Assembly: GCA_021778415.1 (NCBI GenBank)
Contig: JAJYCL010000030.1
Coordinates: 1 to 34,019 of the forward strand
Direction of reading: 5' to 3'
Length of the DNA stretch: 34,019 nt
Source of the DNA: a bacterium
GTDB taxonomy: Bacteria > Vulcanimicrobiota > Vulcanimicrobiia > Vulcanimicrobiales > Vulcanimicrobiaceae
Shown here: piece by piece, positions 23,055 through 31,708 of the stretch
Numbering within the stretch: the first letter of the stretch is position 1
How the letters are laid out: each line of letters begins with the position of its first letter
Notes under the pieces: generated by a model
What the model was told of the DNA's origin: nothing
Databases searched by the model: none
What the model saw: the letters and a program-made list of their open reading frames with translations, nothing else
Translations under genes and position numbers: made by a program

Positions 23055-24979
23055 TGCGTAAGCCCATCGCTCTTGCAATGATTGCGCTGCTCACTGCCTG
23101 CGGCGGAGGCGGCGCGGGCGCATCGCTCACGCCGGTCGCAGCACCGCATCTCCCGACGCAAAACACCGTGTCCATTCGCGTTGTGGTGCCGACTGCCGGC
23201 GCATCGACATCGTCGCGCCTTCGCCATATCCTCGATGTCGCCGCATCAACGCAAAGCGGATCGGTGACTCCCTATCTCTCCACCGATACCTCACGCACGT
23301 CACCGCTGGAATCGCCGCAAGCATTCAGTCTCGCAGCCGGAAGCCCCAATTGCACGGCAACTGCCGGAACATCAGGTCGTGTCTGCACGTTTAGCGTCAC
23401 CATCCCCAGCGAACCGGCAACCGTTTCTCTGGATTTAATTCTGCGAACCTACGACGGCCCGATCGTCGGCGGTGCCGTTTCCGGAACGCAAATCGGTGCG
23501 GGTTTCACCACGATGGCAGGCCCCGCGCCTGGCGCAACACCGAGTGTCAACTTCACGCTCGGGTCCGTCGTCAGTAAAGTCACGCTCTCGATGCCGACGA
23601 CGACACTGCATCAAATTCTCGCATCGAATACGCCGCTCTACTTTAGCGCGCAAGATGCCGACGGCAATGCAATCGTTTCAACCGCGTATACTGACGCACT
23701 CGGAAATCCGGCGACAATAACGCTCAACGCTACCGTCACCACTGGCGGTGTATCGTCGCCGAGCGCCTTGCTTATTGGCGTCGGCACATCAACGCCGTTG
23801 CAATCGGTACCGCTAACCACTCCGCCGACACAAGCACTCTACCTGCAAAATGTTGGTTCGAACTCTGTGATCGCATCCGGCCAAACCGTGAATGCAAACG
23901 TCGCTCTCGTAAGCGGCTCGGTAGCATCGGCAACCTTGCCACTCACCATCATTCCCTGGAGTGTCACCTCCATCGCGATAACGAATGGCTCGATCACGCC
24001 GACATTTAGCCCATCGAATTACACCCCGGGAAGTGTCGCGATCACCAATAAACTTGTGGCCGATTCGTCGGGCGGTCCGTATCTTTATTTCGCCGATCAA
24101 GATACGACGCAGTTCAATATTTGGACGGCAACAATCAGCGGTGGAACGCTAACGTTCGCCGCCTTTCCGTGCGCAACGGCCTGCACCGGCATCGGATCAT
24201 TCGGTGCGCTCTCCGATTATGGCGGGACGTTGTATGTGAATACGACAGGAAGCACGACTTCCGCAGCCGTTTCGCTGCCAGTCGCCGCCGGTGTTCCGAA
24301 TTTTGGCTCACCAACATCGTATAGTTCAACCTACGGCTTTCTCCATGGCGGCTCCGCCGCAATTCCAAGCGGTGGGTATCTTGCTACCGGCGGAAGTACG
24401 TTCTCCGACTATATTGAATGTGCCGCATTGGGAACAACGTTCACGGAAACGCCGCTCTATGGATCCTATGCACCGGTCGGCAACATTGGCGATATACTCA
24501 TCGATCCGAGTGGCGTGGCCTGGTTTGCCGATGGTAGCGCGGGTGTCGGAACGATGGGCGTAAGTTGCGGAACACTCGCAGCCAGCCCAATCGGCGGATT
24601 TGCCGGCCCCGTCGCGCGCTTAGCGATTCAACCGTCGGGTATCGGGGCAAGCGCGCACGAACTCGTGTGGGCGACCGAACCCTCAAATGGCCAATCACAG
24701 GCATTGGATACCGTGACAAATACCATCGTCGCCACCGATGTCAGCGGAGGCAATCCGAGTGCCATCGTTTATGACAACGGCTACCTGTGGGTTGCCGATC
24801 CCAATCCCAGCAGTCCCGGATTGCATCATGATGCAACGAGCGGCGCGCCGAGCTACGCAACGCAACAAAATTTTTATGCGATCGGTTCCAGTCACATCGA
24901 CGCGATGACGCTCGGCGCCGACGGCGCCCTCTACGCCCTCGACACCGCCACCGCCACCATCTACCGCGTCACCTATTAG
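23051..24979 (+). CDS. Second large lipoprotein, relative of the upstream gene
   Basis: The 642-residue product has a lipobox LLTAC followed by Gly-rich CGGGGAGA. The layout parallels the preceding protein: beta-rich N-terminal half with a similar opening (SIRVVVPTAGAS here, SIVIPSATTQSSS there), a SxxCTxTI-type segment, and a C-terminal half with blade-like repeats (ILIDPSGVAWFADGS, IVYDNGYLWVADP, MTLGADGALYALD, TATIYRVTY). It probably arose by duplication of a common ancestor. The ATG overlaps the upstream stop (ATGA). The stop is followed within three bases by the first REP-like block. Function unknown; they could form paired surface sensors or binding proteins (inference). Confidence 0.82.
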   Translation: MMRKPIALAMIALLTACGGGGAGASLTPVAAPHLPTQNTVSIRVVVPTAGASTSSRLRHILDVAASTQSGSVTPYLSTDTSRTSPLESPQAFSLAAGSPNCTATAGTSGRVCTFSVTIPSEPATVSLDLILRTYDGPIVGGAVSGTQIGAGFTTMAGPAPGATPSVNFTLGSVVSKVTLSMPTTTLHQILASNTPLYFSAQDADGNAIVSTAYTDALGNPATITLNATVTTGGVSSPSALLIGVGTSTPLQSVPLTTPPTQALYLQNVGSNSVIASGQTVNANVALVSGSVASATLPLTIIPWSVTSIAITNGSITPTFSPSNYTPGSVAITNKLVADSSGGPYLYFADQDTTQFNIWTATISGGTLTFAAFPCATACTGIGSFGALSDYGGTLYVNTTGSTTSAAVSLPVAAGVPNFGSPTSYSSTYGFLHGGSAAIPSGGYLATGGSTFSDYIECAALGTTFTETPLYGSYAPVGNIGDILIDPSGVAWFADGSAGVGTMGVSCGTLAASPIGGFAGPVARLAIQPSGIGASAHELVWATEPSNGQSQALDTVTNTIVATDVSGGNPSAIVYDNGYLWVADPNPSSPGLHHDATSGAPSYATQQNFYAIGSSHIDAMTLGADGALYALDTATATIYRVTY

Positions 24980-24982
24980 TCT

Positions 24983-25403
24983 GTCACCCTGAGGAGCGCA
25001 CAAAGTGCGCGTCGCCCCCCGTCACCCTGAGGAGCGCACGCAGTGCGCGTCGCCCCCGTCACCCTGAGGAGCGCACGAAGTGCGCGTCTCGAAGGGCCAA
25101 TGTTGCACGCTACGCGTGCTCCGTTTGATCATGCTTCGAGACGCGATGCTTCGCATCGCCCCTCAGCATGACAGAAACCCGTCACCCTGAGGAGCGCACG
25201 AAGTGCGCGTCTCGAAGGGCGCATCGCTCCTCATGCTTCGAGACGCGATGCTTCGCATCGCTCCTCAGCATGACAGAACCCCCGTCACCCTGAGGAGCGC
25301 CCAAAGGGCGCGTCTCGAAGGGCGCATCGCTCCTCAGCATGACAGAACCCCTGTCACCCTGAGGAGCGCACGCAGTGCGCGTCTCGAAGGGCGAGACGCG
25401 ATG
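24983..25403. repeat. REP-like block A
   Basis: Fills the whole gap between two convergent gene ends. Direct units start GTCACCCTGAGGAGC at 24983, 25021, 25058, 25181, 25284 and 25353, with inverted partners ending in CTCAGCATGACAG after three of them. The unit core is GAGC plus a small palindrome (GCGCAC-x3-GTGCGC or GCGCCC-x3-GGGCGC) and GTCTCGAAGGGC. The first two units are cut short at GTCGCCCC. No gene is supported here; short open frames inside are translated repeats. Confidence 0.92.
25058..25174. repeat. Composite BIME-like element, copy 1
   Basis: A complete composite: left unit (CACCCTGAGGAGC-stem-GTCTCGAAGGGC), a middle hairpin GCACGC-TAC-GCGTGC followed by TCCGTTTGATCATG, and an inverted right unit (CTTCGAGACGC-stem-CCTCAGCATGACAG). 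The right stem is GCGATGC-TTC-GCATCGC. Confidence 0.85.
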
Positions 25404-26900
25404 TTATTCGGCGATTGCGACGGCTTCGGCGAGTGCGGGATTTGCGCGCGGTGCGCGCATGAAGAAGACGAGCGGCGTCGCGATCACAAAGACGATTCCC
25501 ACAAGTCGGAAAACATAATCATACGAAATCATCGTCGCCTGCTGCACCACCATGCCGCTTAAAACACCCAACGGCACACCGTGCGTTTGCGTCACGCCGC
25601 CGGCTAATACGTTCTGCGCGATCGCTCCCTCATGCGTGAGCAACGTCGTCAAGATCGCAATACCGAAACTTCCGCCGAGCTGACGAACGAGCGTAAAGAC
25701 GCCGGTCGCGCCGGCCATCCCGGCAATCGGCACTTCGCCAAGCGAAGCCGTCGTCAGCGGAACAAAAAGCGCACCAAGGCCGAACCCTTGAATCATACGC
25801 GGCCAAAAGACATCCCAAAATCCGGATTCGGAGGTGAGCCCGCCGAGCCACCACGCCGAATACGCAAAGATCAACATTCCCGCTGCAACAAGGACGCGCG
25901 GATCAAATTTATGCCCGAACCTCCCCAGCACAAACATCGTTAGCGCAGTTGCAAGCGCACCCGGCAAAAGCACAAGTCCCGTATCGAACGCCGTGAGATT
26001 CAGCATCACTTGTAAAAACAGCGGGAGAATAAGTGTCACACCAAAGAGCCCGAAGCCCGAGATGAATCCAACGATATTTCCCACCGCAAATGTGCGAATA
26101 TGAAACATTTTGAGATTTACCAGCGGCTCGCGCTCGCGAATCATCTTCCAGATAAAAAACGTCAGCGAAATCACGGCAACACCGGTGAGTAGCACGATGG
26201 TCGAAGAATCCCACCAGCCATCATGCTCGCCGCGCTCAAGCACATACTGCAGCGATGAAAGCCCGGCAACGAGCAACGTCAACCCAGTCCAATCCACACC
26301 GCCCTTCGGCTTTTCGAGATAATGCGGATTCGGAATAAACATAAGCGTCATAATGAACGCGGCAATACCGATGGGGATATTAATGTAGAAGATCAACGGC
26401 CACGTTGCATTATCAACGAGATATCCGCCAAGCGTCGGCCCTACGGCCGGGCCAACCATCGCCCCCAAACCGAAGATCGCCATCGCCTGCCCACGTTTTT
26501 CTTTGGGAAACGATTCAAACAAAATCGATTGCGCAGTCGGCTGCAGTGCGCCGCCGCCAATGCCTTGCAGAACGCGATAAAACACCAGCTGCCAAATCGA
26601 TGTCGCCGTTCCGCAGAGTAGCGATGAAAGCGTAAAGATCGCCAGCGACACCGCGTAGAAATTCTTGCGACCAAAATACGCCGTCAGCCAACCATTCAGC
26701 GGCATGACGCAGACGCTCGCTAAAATGTACCCGGTGGCAACCCAGGAAACTTCATCGACGGTCGCCCCAAGATTGCCGGCGATGGTCGGAAGCGCCACAT
26801 TCACGATCGTGGCATCGATAATCGCCATGATTAATCCGAGCATAACGGTCACCGTGATAATAGCGACGTTTTTGCGCTCGCCCGCTTGCCCAGTTGTCAC
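25404..26900 (-). CDS. DHA2-family drug efflux MFS transporter (EmrB/QacA type)
   Basis: This 498-residue inner-membrane proton antiporter has about 14 transmembrane helices. Hallmarks: MAIIDATIVNVALPTIAGNL in helix 1, VSWVATGYILA in helix 2, the loop motif GWLTAYFGRKNFY, QGIGGGALQPTAQSILFESF, and the antiporter motif C GLGAMVGPAVGPTLGGYL. Substrates are probably hydrophobic drugs or cations. No EmrA-type membrane-fusion gene is adjacent, so it may act alone or with a partner elsewhere. Start is GTG at 26900 without a ribosome site, but with a -10-like TATTCT eight bases before it, consistent with a leaderless message. An inverted repeat covers the start codon. The 3' end abuts REP-like block A. 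Confidence 0.92.
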   Translation of the reverse strand: MTTGQAGERKNVAIITVTVMLGLIMAIIDATIVNVALPTIAGNLGATVDEVSWVATGYILASVCVMPLNGWLTAYFGRKNFYAVSLAIFTLSSLLCGTATSIWQLVFYRVLQGIGGGALQPTAQSILFESFPKEKRGQAMAIFGLGAMVGPAVGPTLGGYLVDNATWPLIFYINIPIGIAAFIMTLMFIPNPHYLEKPKGGVDWTGLTLLVAGLSSLQYVLERGEHDGWWDSSTIVLLTGVAVISLTFFIWKMIREREPLVNLKMFHIRTFAVGNIVGFISGFGLFGVTLILPLFLQVMLNLTAFDTGLVLLPGALATALTMFVLGRFGHKFDPRVLVAAGMLIFAYSAWWLGGLTSESGFWDVFWPRMIQGFGLGALFVPLTTASLGEVPIAGMAGATGVFTLVRQLGGSFGIAILTTLLTHEGAIAQNVLAGGVTQTHGVPLGVLSGMVVQQATMISYDYVFRLVGIVFVIATPLVFFMRAPRANPALAEAVAIAE

Positions 26901-26920
26901 TTACGAAGAATAGGTGACAA
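26894..26920. promoter_or_regulatory. Inverted repeat over the exporter start codon
   Basis: TTGTCAC at 26894-26900 and GTGACAA at 26914-26920 are perfect 7-base arms with a 13-base spacer, centres 20 bases apart (about two helical turns). The arms flank the -10-like hexamer (26907-26912) and include the GTG start, a good position for a dimeric repressor operator. Confidence 0.5.
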
Positions 26921-27026
26921 TCCCCCAAACCCCTGCCAACTGCGTAGCACCCTCCATGCCTCGTGTCATCGACTCCGTCACCCTGAGGAGCGCACGACTC
27001 TGTCACCCTGAGGAGCGCACGACTCT

Positions 27027-27164
27027 GTCACCCTGAGGAGCGATGCGAAGCATCGCGTCTCGAAGGGTCGAAGGGTCGAAGGGCCGGGCCAATGTTGCAC
27101 GCTAACGCGTGCTCCGTTTGATGATGCTTCGAGACACTCGCTGCGCTCGTTCCTCAGCATGACA
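27027..27164. repeat. Composite BIME-like element, copy 2
   Basis: Same order as copy 1: left unit with stem GCGATGC-GAA-GCATCGC, expanded TCGAAGGG run, middle hairpin GCACGC-TAAC-GCGTGC, then a right unit with ACTCGC-TGC-GCTCGT, whose arms are not fully complementary, ending in CTCAGCATGACA. Confidence 0.8.
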
Positions 27165-27180
27165 AAGCCCCATGTCATTC

Positions 27181-27260
27181 TGAGGACCGCGCGCCCCCGT
27201 CACCCTGAGGAGCGCACAACTGAGGACCGCGCGCCCCCGTCATCCTGAGGAGCGCACCAC
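27181..27260. repeat. 40-base tandem duplication inside block B
   Basis: Two adjacent 40-base copies (27181-27220, 27221-27260) begin TGAGGACCGCGCGCCCCCGT and differ at few positions. Their high identity points to a recent local duplication. Confidence 0.75.
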
Positions 27261-27373
27261 TCTGTCATCCTGAGGAGCGCAGCACTCTGTCATCCTGAGG
27301 AGCGATGCGAAGCATCGCGTCTCGAAGGACGGCTCTGTGATCCTCCCGGACGCGGAAATAACGTGGAGCGTGA

Positions 27374-28426
27374 TTACGACGAAGGGAGATTGTGCGCAAC
27401 CGTCACGTCGAAGGATATGATGCCGATATGATGCCGGTCGGAGGCTTCCAGATCCACCGTAACGCCGGTCTGCGCATCCGTCCATTTCGTGTTGCCATAC
27501 CGATGCCCGCAGTATCCTGGAGTCGAGCACGAAGGAATCGTTGCATCGAGTCGGTCGCTGGTAATGCGAAAGTCGGTAGGCAACCTAAGCGAGATGGCAC
27601 TTCGCAGCGATCGATATTCCGAGCCGAAATCTCCAAAAAAGCGAGCGGATGAACACGTGATATCCCAGTAGGCGTGCTGGTTATATTTTCCCGTGGGCTC
27701 GAACGTCACAAAACACGGCCCGGTATGGTTGAGATAGCGCCACGGAACGCCGGGCGCTGCAAGGTACGTGAGTTGACCGGCAACCCACTTCGATGTTTGC
27801 GGCGCATCGAGACGAAAGCGAGCAAAATTCGTTGCCGCTTGTGCAACGGCGCGGCGAGCATACGCTCCATACGCCATTGCCGTGCGCGTGAAAGCAATCG
27901 AGGCGAGCGGCGGTGCCGCGCGCGTTGTCGCTTGAGTCACCACAAACCTCACGCGCGTCGAGTTCGGGTCGCTCGTCGCGAGGATCGTCGGATCGCCGCT
28001 ATGCGTCCACAAAAAACGCAATTGCCCGGGATGATCGAGCTTGGGGAAGTGCAACGTCGCCTTCGGAAATAGTTGGCTAATATCATACGCCATCGAGTTT
28101 CCTTCGGATCCGATCGGCAATTCTGCTCTCGTCATCACCGCGTCAAAACGCACAACCCACGGCCCTGTTTTCGATGTCCGTTCGATACTGCAGGAAAAGC
28201 GCGTGCGGCATGAGAGCGAGGGTAATTTCTTCCTTTGCAATGCATACACGGGGCCATAGGCGTTGTGAGCAATGATCGCGCCGCGGAATGGCAGAAAGGC
28301 AGAAGCGCTTGCGCGAGCGACGAGAAAAAGATCGGCGAAGCCGCGCGGCTCGGGAGTTTCTTTGGCGAGGACCGCTTGCGCGGCAAACGCCGCTACAAGA
28401 AAGGCAATGACGACACGACGTTTCAT
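27374..28426 (-). CDS. Secreted protein, unknown function
   Basis: The 350-residue product has a cleavable signal peptide (MKRRVVIAFLVAAFAAQAVLA, then KE). The mature protein is rich in aromatics and has six or so cysteines, including SCRTRFSCS and CSTPGYCG, suggesting periplasmic disulfides. No known domain is recognised. ATG at 28426 is preceded by AAGGAA. It starts 12 bases after the DUF4010-type gene, so the two are probably one operon, with the membrane protein first. Its role with that protein is unknown. Confidence 0.78.
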   Translation of the reverse strand: MKRRVVIAFLVAAFAAQAVLAKETPEPRGFADLFLVARASASAFLPFRGAIIAHNAYGPVYALQRKKLPSLSCRTRFSCSIERTSKTGPWVVRFDAVMTRAELPIGSEGNSMAYDISQLFPKATLHFPKLDHPGQLRFLWTHSGDPTILATSDPNSTRVRFVVTQATTRAAPPLASIAFTRTAMAYGAYARRAVAQAATNFARFRLDAPQTSKWVAGQLTYLAAPGVPWRYLNHTGPCFVTFEPTGKYNQHAYWDITCSSARFFGDFGSEYRSLRSAISLRLPTDFRITSDRLDATIPSCSTPGYCGHRYGNTKWTDAQTGVTVDLEASDRHHIGIISFDVTVAHNLPSS

Positions 28427-28438
28427 GTAAATTCCTTA

Positions 28439-29893
28439 CTACGGACGAAACGAAACAAAGACGGTTGCAACGAGCGTGACGATCGCGATAATGATGAGCG
28501 CGAGCGCCGCGAGCCACTGGCGTCGCCCACCGAAGATCAGTGCATAGACGGCTTTGAGTGCGTCGTTCGATGCTGCGGCAATAAGAATCGCAACCGCGGC
28601 ACCGCCCGCCTGCATGCCGACAACGCTGCCCTGCGCAAGAGAGAGCACGAAAGGATCGATATCGGTAAAGCCGACGATCGCCGCAAGAATATTGATTCCG
28701 GTATGCCCGTAATTCGCTTGCGCCCATTGCGTTGCCAGTGTGACGAGTACAAAGAGAACGGCGAACGTCAATGCCGTCCCAAGTTGCAGCGGATTGCCGG
28801 CTGCAATGGCAAGCGGCTCCCCATCGAATTTCTCGCGCGCAAAAAAGTACAACGCCGAAGCAATCGCAAGAGAAAAAACGAACAGCGCAAGCGACGGGAC
28901 CAGCAGTCGCTCAGCGTCGGCGAGATTAAAAACCGCGACAACCAGGAGCAGACGAATATACATGAGTGCCGTCGCCAAAATAATTCCGGCGCGTTCGCTG
29001 CGAATATTGTGGCCGTCATGCGCGCGGCGGGCAAGCACGACCGTCGTTGCCGTCGAAGAATAGAGCCCGCCAAGCGCCGCCGCAATCAGCGCGCCGCCTC
29101 TGGGCTTAAGATACGTTTGTACCAGATAACTAAAATACGAGAGCGCTGAGATCACGACGACGGCCAGAAGCATTCGTTGCGGTGAAATCGCACCGAGCCA
29201 GGCAATCGGCGTTGTTGGAAGCAGCGGTAAGGCAACGCCTGCGAGTAAGAGAAATTGCGCCGCCGTAAAAACTTCGTCGGCGATGACGTTATCGGCAAGT
29301 CGATGCAATTGCACGCGTCCGGCGAGCAATAACGCGGAGATCGTTGCCACCGCGATCACTACCCACGGCGGTTGCGCTAAGGCGACGCCGCCGATCGTAA
29401 AAGCCAGAAGATTTGTCGCCGGCACGACCAATTCGGCCCGCAGCGCATCGGCTTCTTGTGCTTGGAGACGTTTAGCGTAAAACACGCCGAGCCATCCGGC
29501 GACGGCAAGCATGCCGATAACAAATGGCAGATGCGTCGTCGGATCCAACGTCCAAAGCATCGCTCCGAGAATGGCGAGCAGCGGAAACGTGCGAATGCCG
29601 CCCGGCGGTCGAACGCTCTCTTGCTTGTAAAACTGTTCAAACGCGAGCCCGAGAAAGACTCCCATAAACAACGCGAGCGCAAAACGCTCCGGCGCAAGCA
29701 CGAGCGAGGAACTCATATCCGTGCCGCTTCGCAGTGATCCCATGATCCCCTGGTCCTCATCGTTAAGAGGGGAACCCAAACCCGCGAAATTCACACCGCC
29801 GTCGCCGAGATGCACGTCGAGGAAGAAGATGAAGACGGCGATTTCGACGAGGAAGATGATGAACACGAGGCCGAAGTCGCGCCTGAGACTCAT
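28439..29893 (-). CDS. MgtC/DUF4010-type membrane protein
   Basis: The 484-residue protein has about 12 hydrophobic segments. Near residue 60 a MgtC-like domain begins: ERFALALFMGVFLGLAFEQF, then GIRTFPLLAILGAML. The second half matches DUF4010 (ALGGLYSSTATTVVLARRA; VVGFTDIDPFVLSLAQG). Related proteins have been linked to Mg or other cation homeostasis, but the activity is not settled. An extra N-terminal hydrophobic segment (FGLVFIIFLVEIAVFIFFL) precedes the MgtC part, if ATG 29893 is the start. ATG 29956 would overlap the divergent gene, and a later Met (GIMGSLRSGTDM) is another choice. First gene of a two-gene operon. Confidence 0.82.
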   Translation of the reverse strand: MSLRRDFGLVFIIFLVEIAVFIFFLDVHLGDGGVNFAGLGSPLNDEDQGIMGSLRSGTDMSSSLVLAPERFALALFMGVFLGLAFEQFYKQESVRPPGGIRTFPLLAILGAMLWTLDPTTHLPFVIGMLAVAGWLGVFYAKRLQAQEADALRAELVVPATNLLAFTIGGVALAQPPWVVIAVATISALLLAGRVQLHRLADNVIADEVFTAAQFLLLAGVALPLLPTTPIAWLGAISPQRMLLAVVVISALSYFSYLVQTYLKPRGGALIAAALGGLYSSTATTVVLARRAHDGHNIRSERAGIILATALMYIRLLLVVAVFNLADAERLLVPSLALFVFSLAIASALYFFAREKFDGEPLAIAAGNPLQLGTALTFAVLFVLVTLATQWAQANYGHTGINILAAIVGFTDIDPFVLSLAQGSVVGMQAGGAAVAILIAAASNDALKAVYALIFGGRRQWLAALALIIIAIVTLVATVFVSFRP

Positions 29894-29954
29894 CTCGGAG
29901 ATCCGAACGCGTAAACAGGAATCGTGATTTCGCAGCGAGGAGTGAAGCAATGTC

Positions 29955-30680
29955 ATGAAATTGCTTACAACACTCCTTGCTGCTTTTTGCTTCGCAGCGC
30001 TTTTGCCCGCATGTGCCGGACAAGCCGCAAACGCCTCAGTCTGCGATATGCCCTATGCGCCGGTGCATATCGGTGCGCGGTGGGTCTATTCGATGGCAAG
30101 CCAAATCCCGACGATGAACGGAACGATCACGACATCGATTCTCTCGGCATCAGCAACGTCGTTTGTGATGCAAACGGTCACATCGCTGCATGGTGTAAAA
30201 CCGGCAACGGTTATCCGTACAACGGTTGCGTGTTCGAATAGCGCGCATGATCGCGGTATGCTCCGCCCAAAATCCGGCGTCACGATTGCGTTCAATAGCA
30301 AAAATAGCTTCTCGTTTACGAATGTTGCCGGGACGATGATACCGCCGGAAAATCATTGGGTGACCGGGTACTCATGGGTGTATGTAACCACGTCGAAGGC
30401 CAAAGGCTATGGTCCGCACGCCAACATTTCCGGAACGGTGACGACGCGTATGCATTATCAGGTGCAAGCGCCGGTGAGTATTTCCGTGCCATTCGGGCAT
30501 TTCACGGCGATCCCCATCACGAGCATTACCCTTGCTAGCGAGGATATGAAAATCAATAAACTGCCAATCACCGGCAATAGCATGATGCCGACCACGACGT
30601 ATTACTATGTCAAAGGCATCGGCATGGTGAAAAGTGTCTCGCCGATGGTGATCAGCGAACTGCGTTCCTACACACCCTAG
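29955..30680 (+). CDS. Lipoprotein or secreted protein, unknown function
   Basis: The 241-residue product starts with a signal peptide and lipobox LLPAC (Cys20). It has a single further Cys pair (SVCDMPY; TTVACSN) and beta-rich segments such as GARWVYSM, ENHWVTGYSWVYVTT and YYYVKGIGMVKSVSP. The last resembles the end of small DUF-type lipoproteins that read out as WYAKGVGLVK, a pattern found in proteins of unknown role. AGGAG at 29938-29942 is 12 bases before the ATG. It diverges from the MgtC-like gene with 61 bases between starts, so they may share control. A GC-rich hairpin (30691-30722) follows the stop. Confidence 0.78.
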   Translation: MKLLTTLLAAFCFAALLPACAGQAANASVCDMPYAPVHIGARWVYSMASQIPTMNGTITTSILSASATSFVMQTVTSLHGVKPATVIRTTVACSNSAHDRGMLRPKSGVTIAFNSKNSFSFTNVAGTMIPPENHWVTGYSWVYVTTSKAKGYGPHANISGTVTTRMHYQVQAPVSISVPFGHFTAIPITSITLASEDMKINKLPITGNSMMPTTTYYYVKGIGMVKSVSPMVISELRSYTP

Positions 30681-30724
30681 CGCCCGGCATAGGAGCTTGC
30701 CCGCGTTTCGTGCAAGCGCTCGGC

Positions 30725-31708
30725 ATGCAAGCATTAACGTATTCCACCTTCGGCGAACCCTCCGACGTTATTCGTCTGACGGATCTTCCCGATGGGCAAC
30801 CCGGCGTCGGTGAGGTGCGGCTGCGCATCGTACAAGCGCCAATTCACAACCACGATCTCGCGACGATTCGCGGCCGTTACGGTGTACGTCCGGAATTACC
30901 GGCGTCGGCGGGTTCCGAAGCACTCGGCATCGTTGAAGCCTGCGGCGATGGTGTCAGCAACGTCAAGGTCGGCCAACGCGTCGCATCATCCGGAATTCGC
31001 GGCGCATGGGCGCAGCATGCCATCGTGCCGGCGCAAGGTGTCGTCCCTGTTCCCGATGGCATGCCCGATGATGCGGCCTGTCAGTTGCTTGCGATGCCGC
31101 TTTCGGCGCTCGTGTTGCTCGATGAGTTGCATTTGCCGGAGGGAACATGGATCGTACAAACGGCCGCTGGTGGTGCGGTCGGACGCTTGTTAGAGAGCAT
31201 CGCCGCGCGAAAAAATATTTCTGTCATCAATTTGGTGCGTCGAGAAGAAGCGGCGCAAGCATTACGCAACGACGGTGCGCGTCACGTTGTCTCCACGGAT
31301 GCCGATGATTGGACGACGCACGTGCGCGCGATCGTTGGTGACGGCAAAATTTCGCGCATCGTCGATTCCGTCGCCGGCCCACTCGCACTCAAACTCGTGC
31401 GCTTACTAGCCGACCGTGGCGAATTCGTCGTCTTCGGTGCGCTCGAACCCAAGCCGCTGTCGATCGATCCCGGCGCGTTGATCTTCAATCACATTATCGT
31501 GCGCGGCTTCTGGATGACGAAGTGGATGCAAGAAGCAACGCCGCAACAGCGCGGTGCCGCGTTCGCCGATCTCTTTGCTCTCGTGCAGGCCGGAGCACTC
31601 GATCTACGCGTCAGCGCCCACTTCCCACTCAGCGATGCCAAAGCCGCCCTCATAGCCGCCGAAACCCCCGGCCGCCAAGGCAAAGTAACCTTCCGCCCGT
31701 CACCCTGA
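30725..31708 (+). CDS. MDR-family NADPH:quinone/enoyl reductase (MECR-like)
   Basis: This 327-residue medium-chain dehydrogenase/reductase lacks the catalytic zinc ligands. Visible: MQALTYSTFGEPSDVIRL, APIHNHDLATIRGRYG, SEALGIVEACGDGVSNVKVG, WAQHAIVPAQGVVPVPDGM, and the NADPH loop TAAGGAVGRLLESIAARKN. This resembles the MECR/2-enoyl-thioester reductase and quinone reductase branch; the substrate is not predictable. ATG at 30725 gives the family N-terminus; GTG at 30710 is an alternative, and neither has a well-spaced ribosome site. The gene ends with Ser-Pro-stop taken from the first REP-like unit of block C, after the usual GKVTFRP ending. Confidence 0.88.
   Translation: MQALTYSTFGEPSDVIRLTDLPDGQPGVGEVRLRIVQAPIHNHDLATIRGRYGVRPELPASAGSEALGIVEACGDGVSNVKVGQRVASSGIRGAWAQHAIVPAQGVVPVPDGMPDDAACQLLAMPLSALVLLDELHLPEGTWIVQTAAGGAVGRLLESIAARKNISVINLVRREEAAQALRNDGARHVVSTDADDWTTHVRAIVGDGKISRIVDSVAGPLALKLVRLLADRGEFVVFGALEPKPLSIDPGALIFNHIIVRGFWMTKWMQEATPQQRGAAFADLFALVQAGALDLRVSAHFPLSDAKAALIAAETPGRQGKVTFRPSP

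Larger units (their letters stand above)
26977..27332. repeat. REP-like block B, partly degenerate
   Basis: Lies between the exporter start and the 3' end of the secreted-protein gene. It holds several half units cut in the stem (GAGCGCACGACTCT twice), three TCGAAGGG octamers in a row (27059-27082), one composite element, a 40-base tandem duplication, and late units reading GTCATCCTGAGG. Bases 26921-26976 and 27333-27373 hold nothing recognisable. Confidence 0.88.

Noticed and set aside
24983-25403. Possible CRISPR array from regularly repeated sequence
   Set aside because: Units are palindromic, in both orientations, at irregular spacing, without unique spacers of constant length, and no cas genes are present.
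25203-25562. Open frame starting in block A on the plus strand
   Set aside because: It translates REP-like sequence and then the antisense of the exporter gene.
28235-29149. 304-codon plus-strand frame opposite the MgtC-like gene
   Set aside because: Arg/Asn/Glu-rich shadow frame without domain features; the minus frame has clear transmembrane segments and family motifs.
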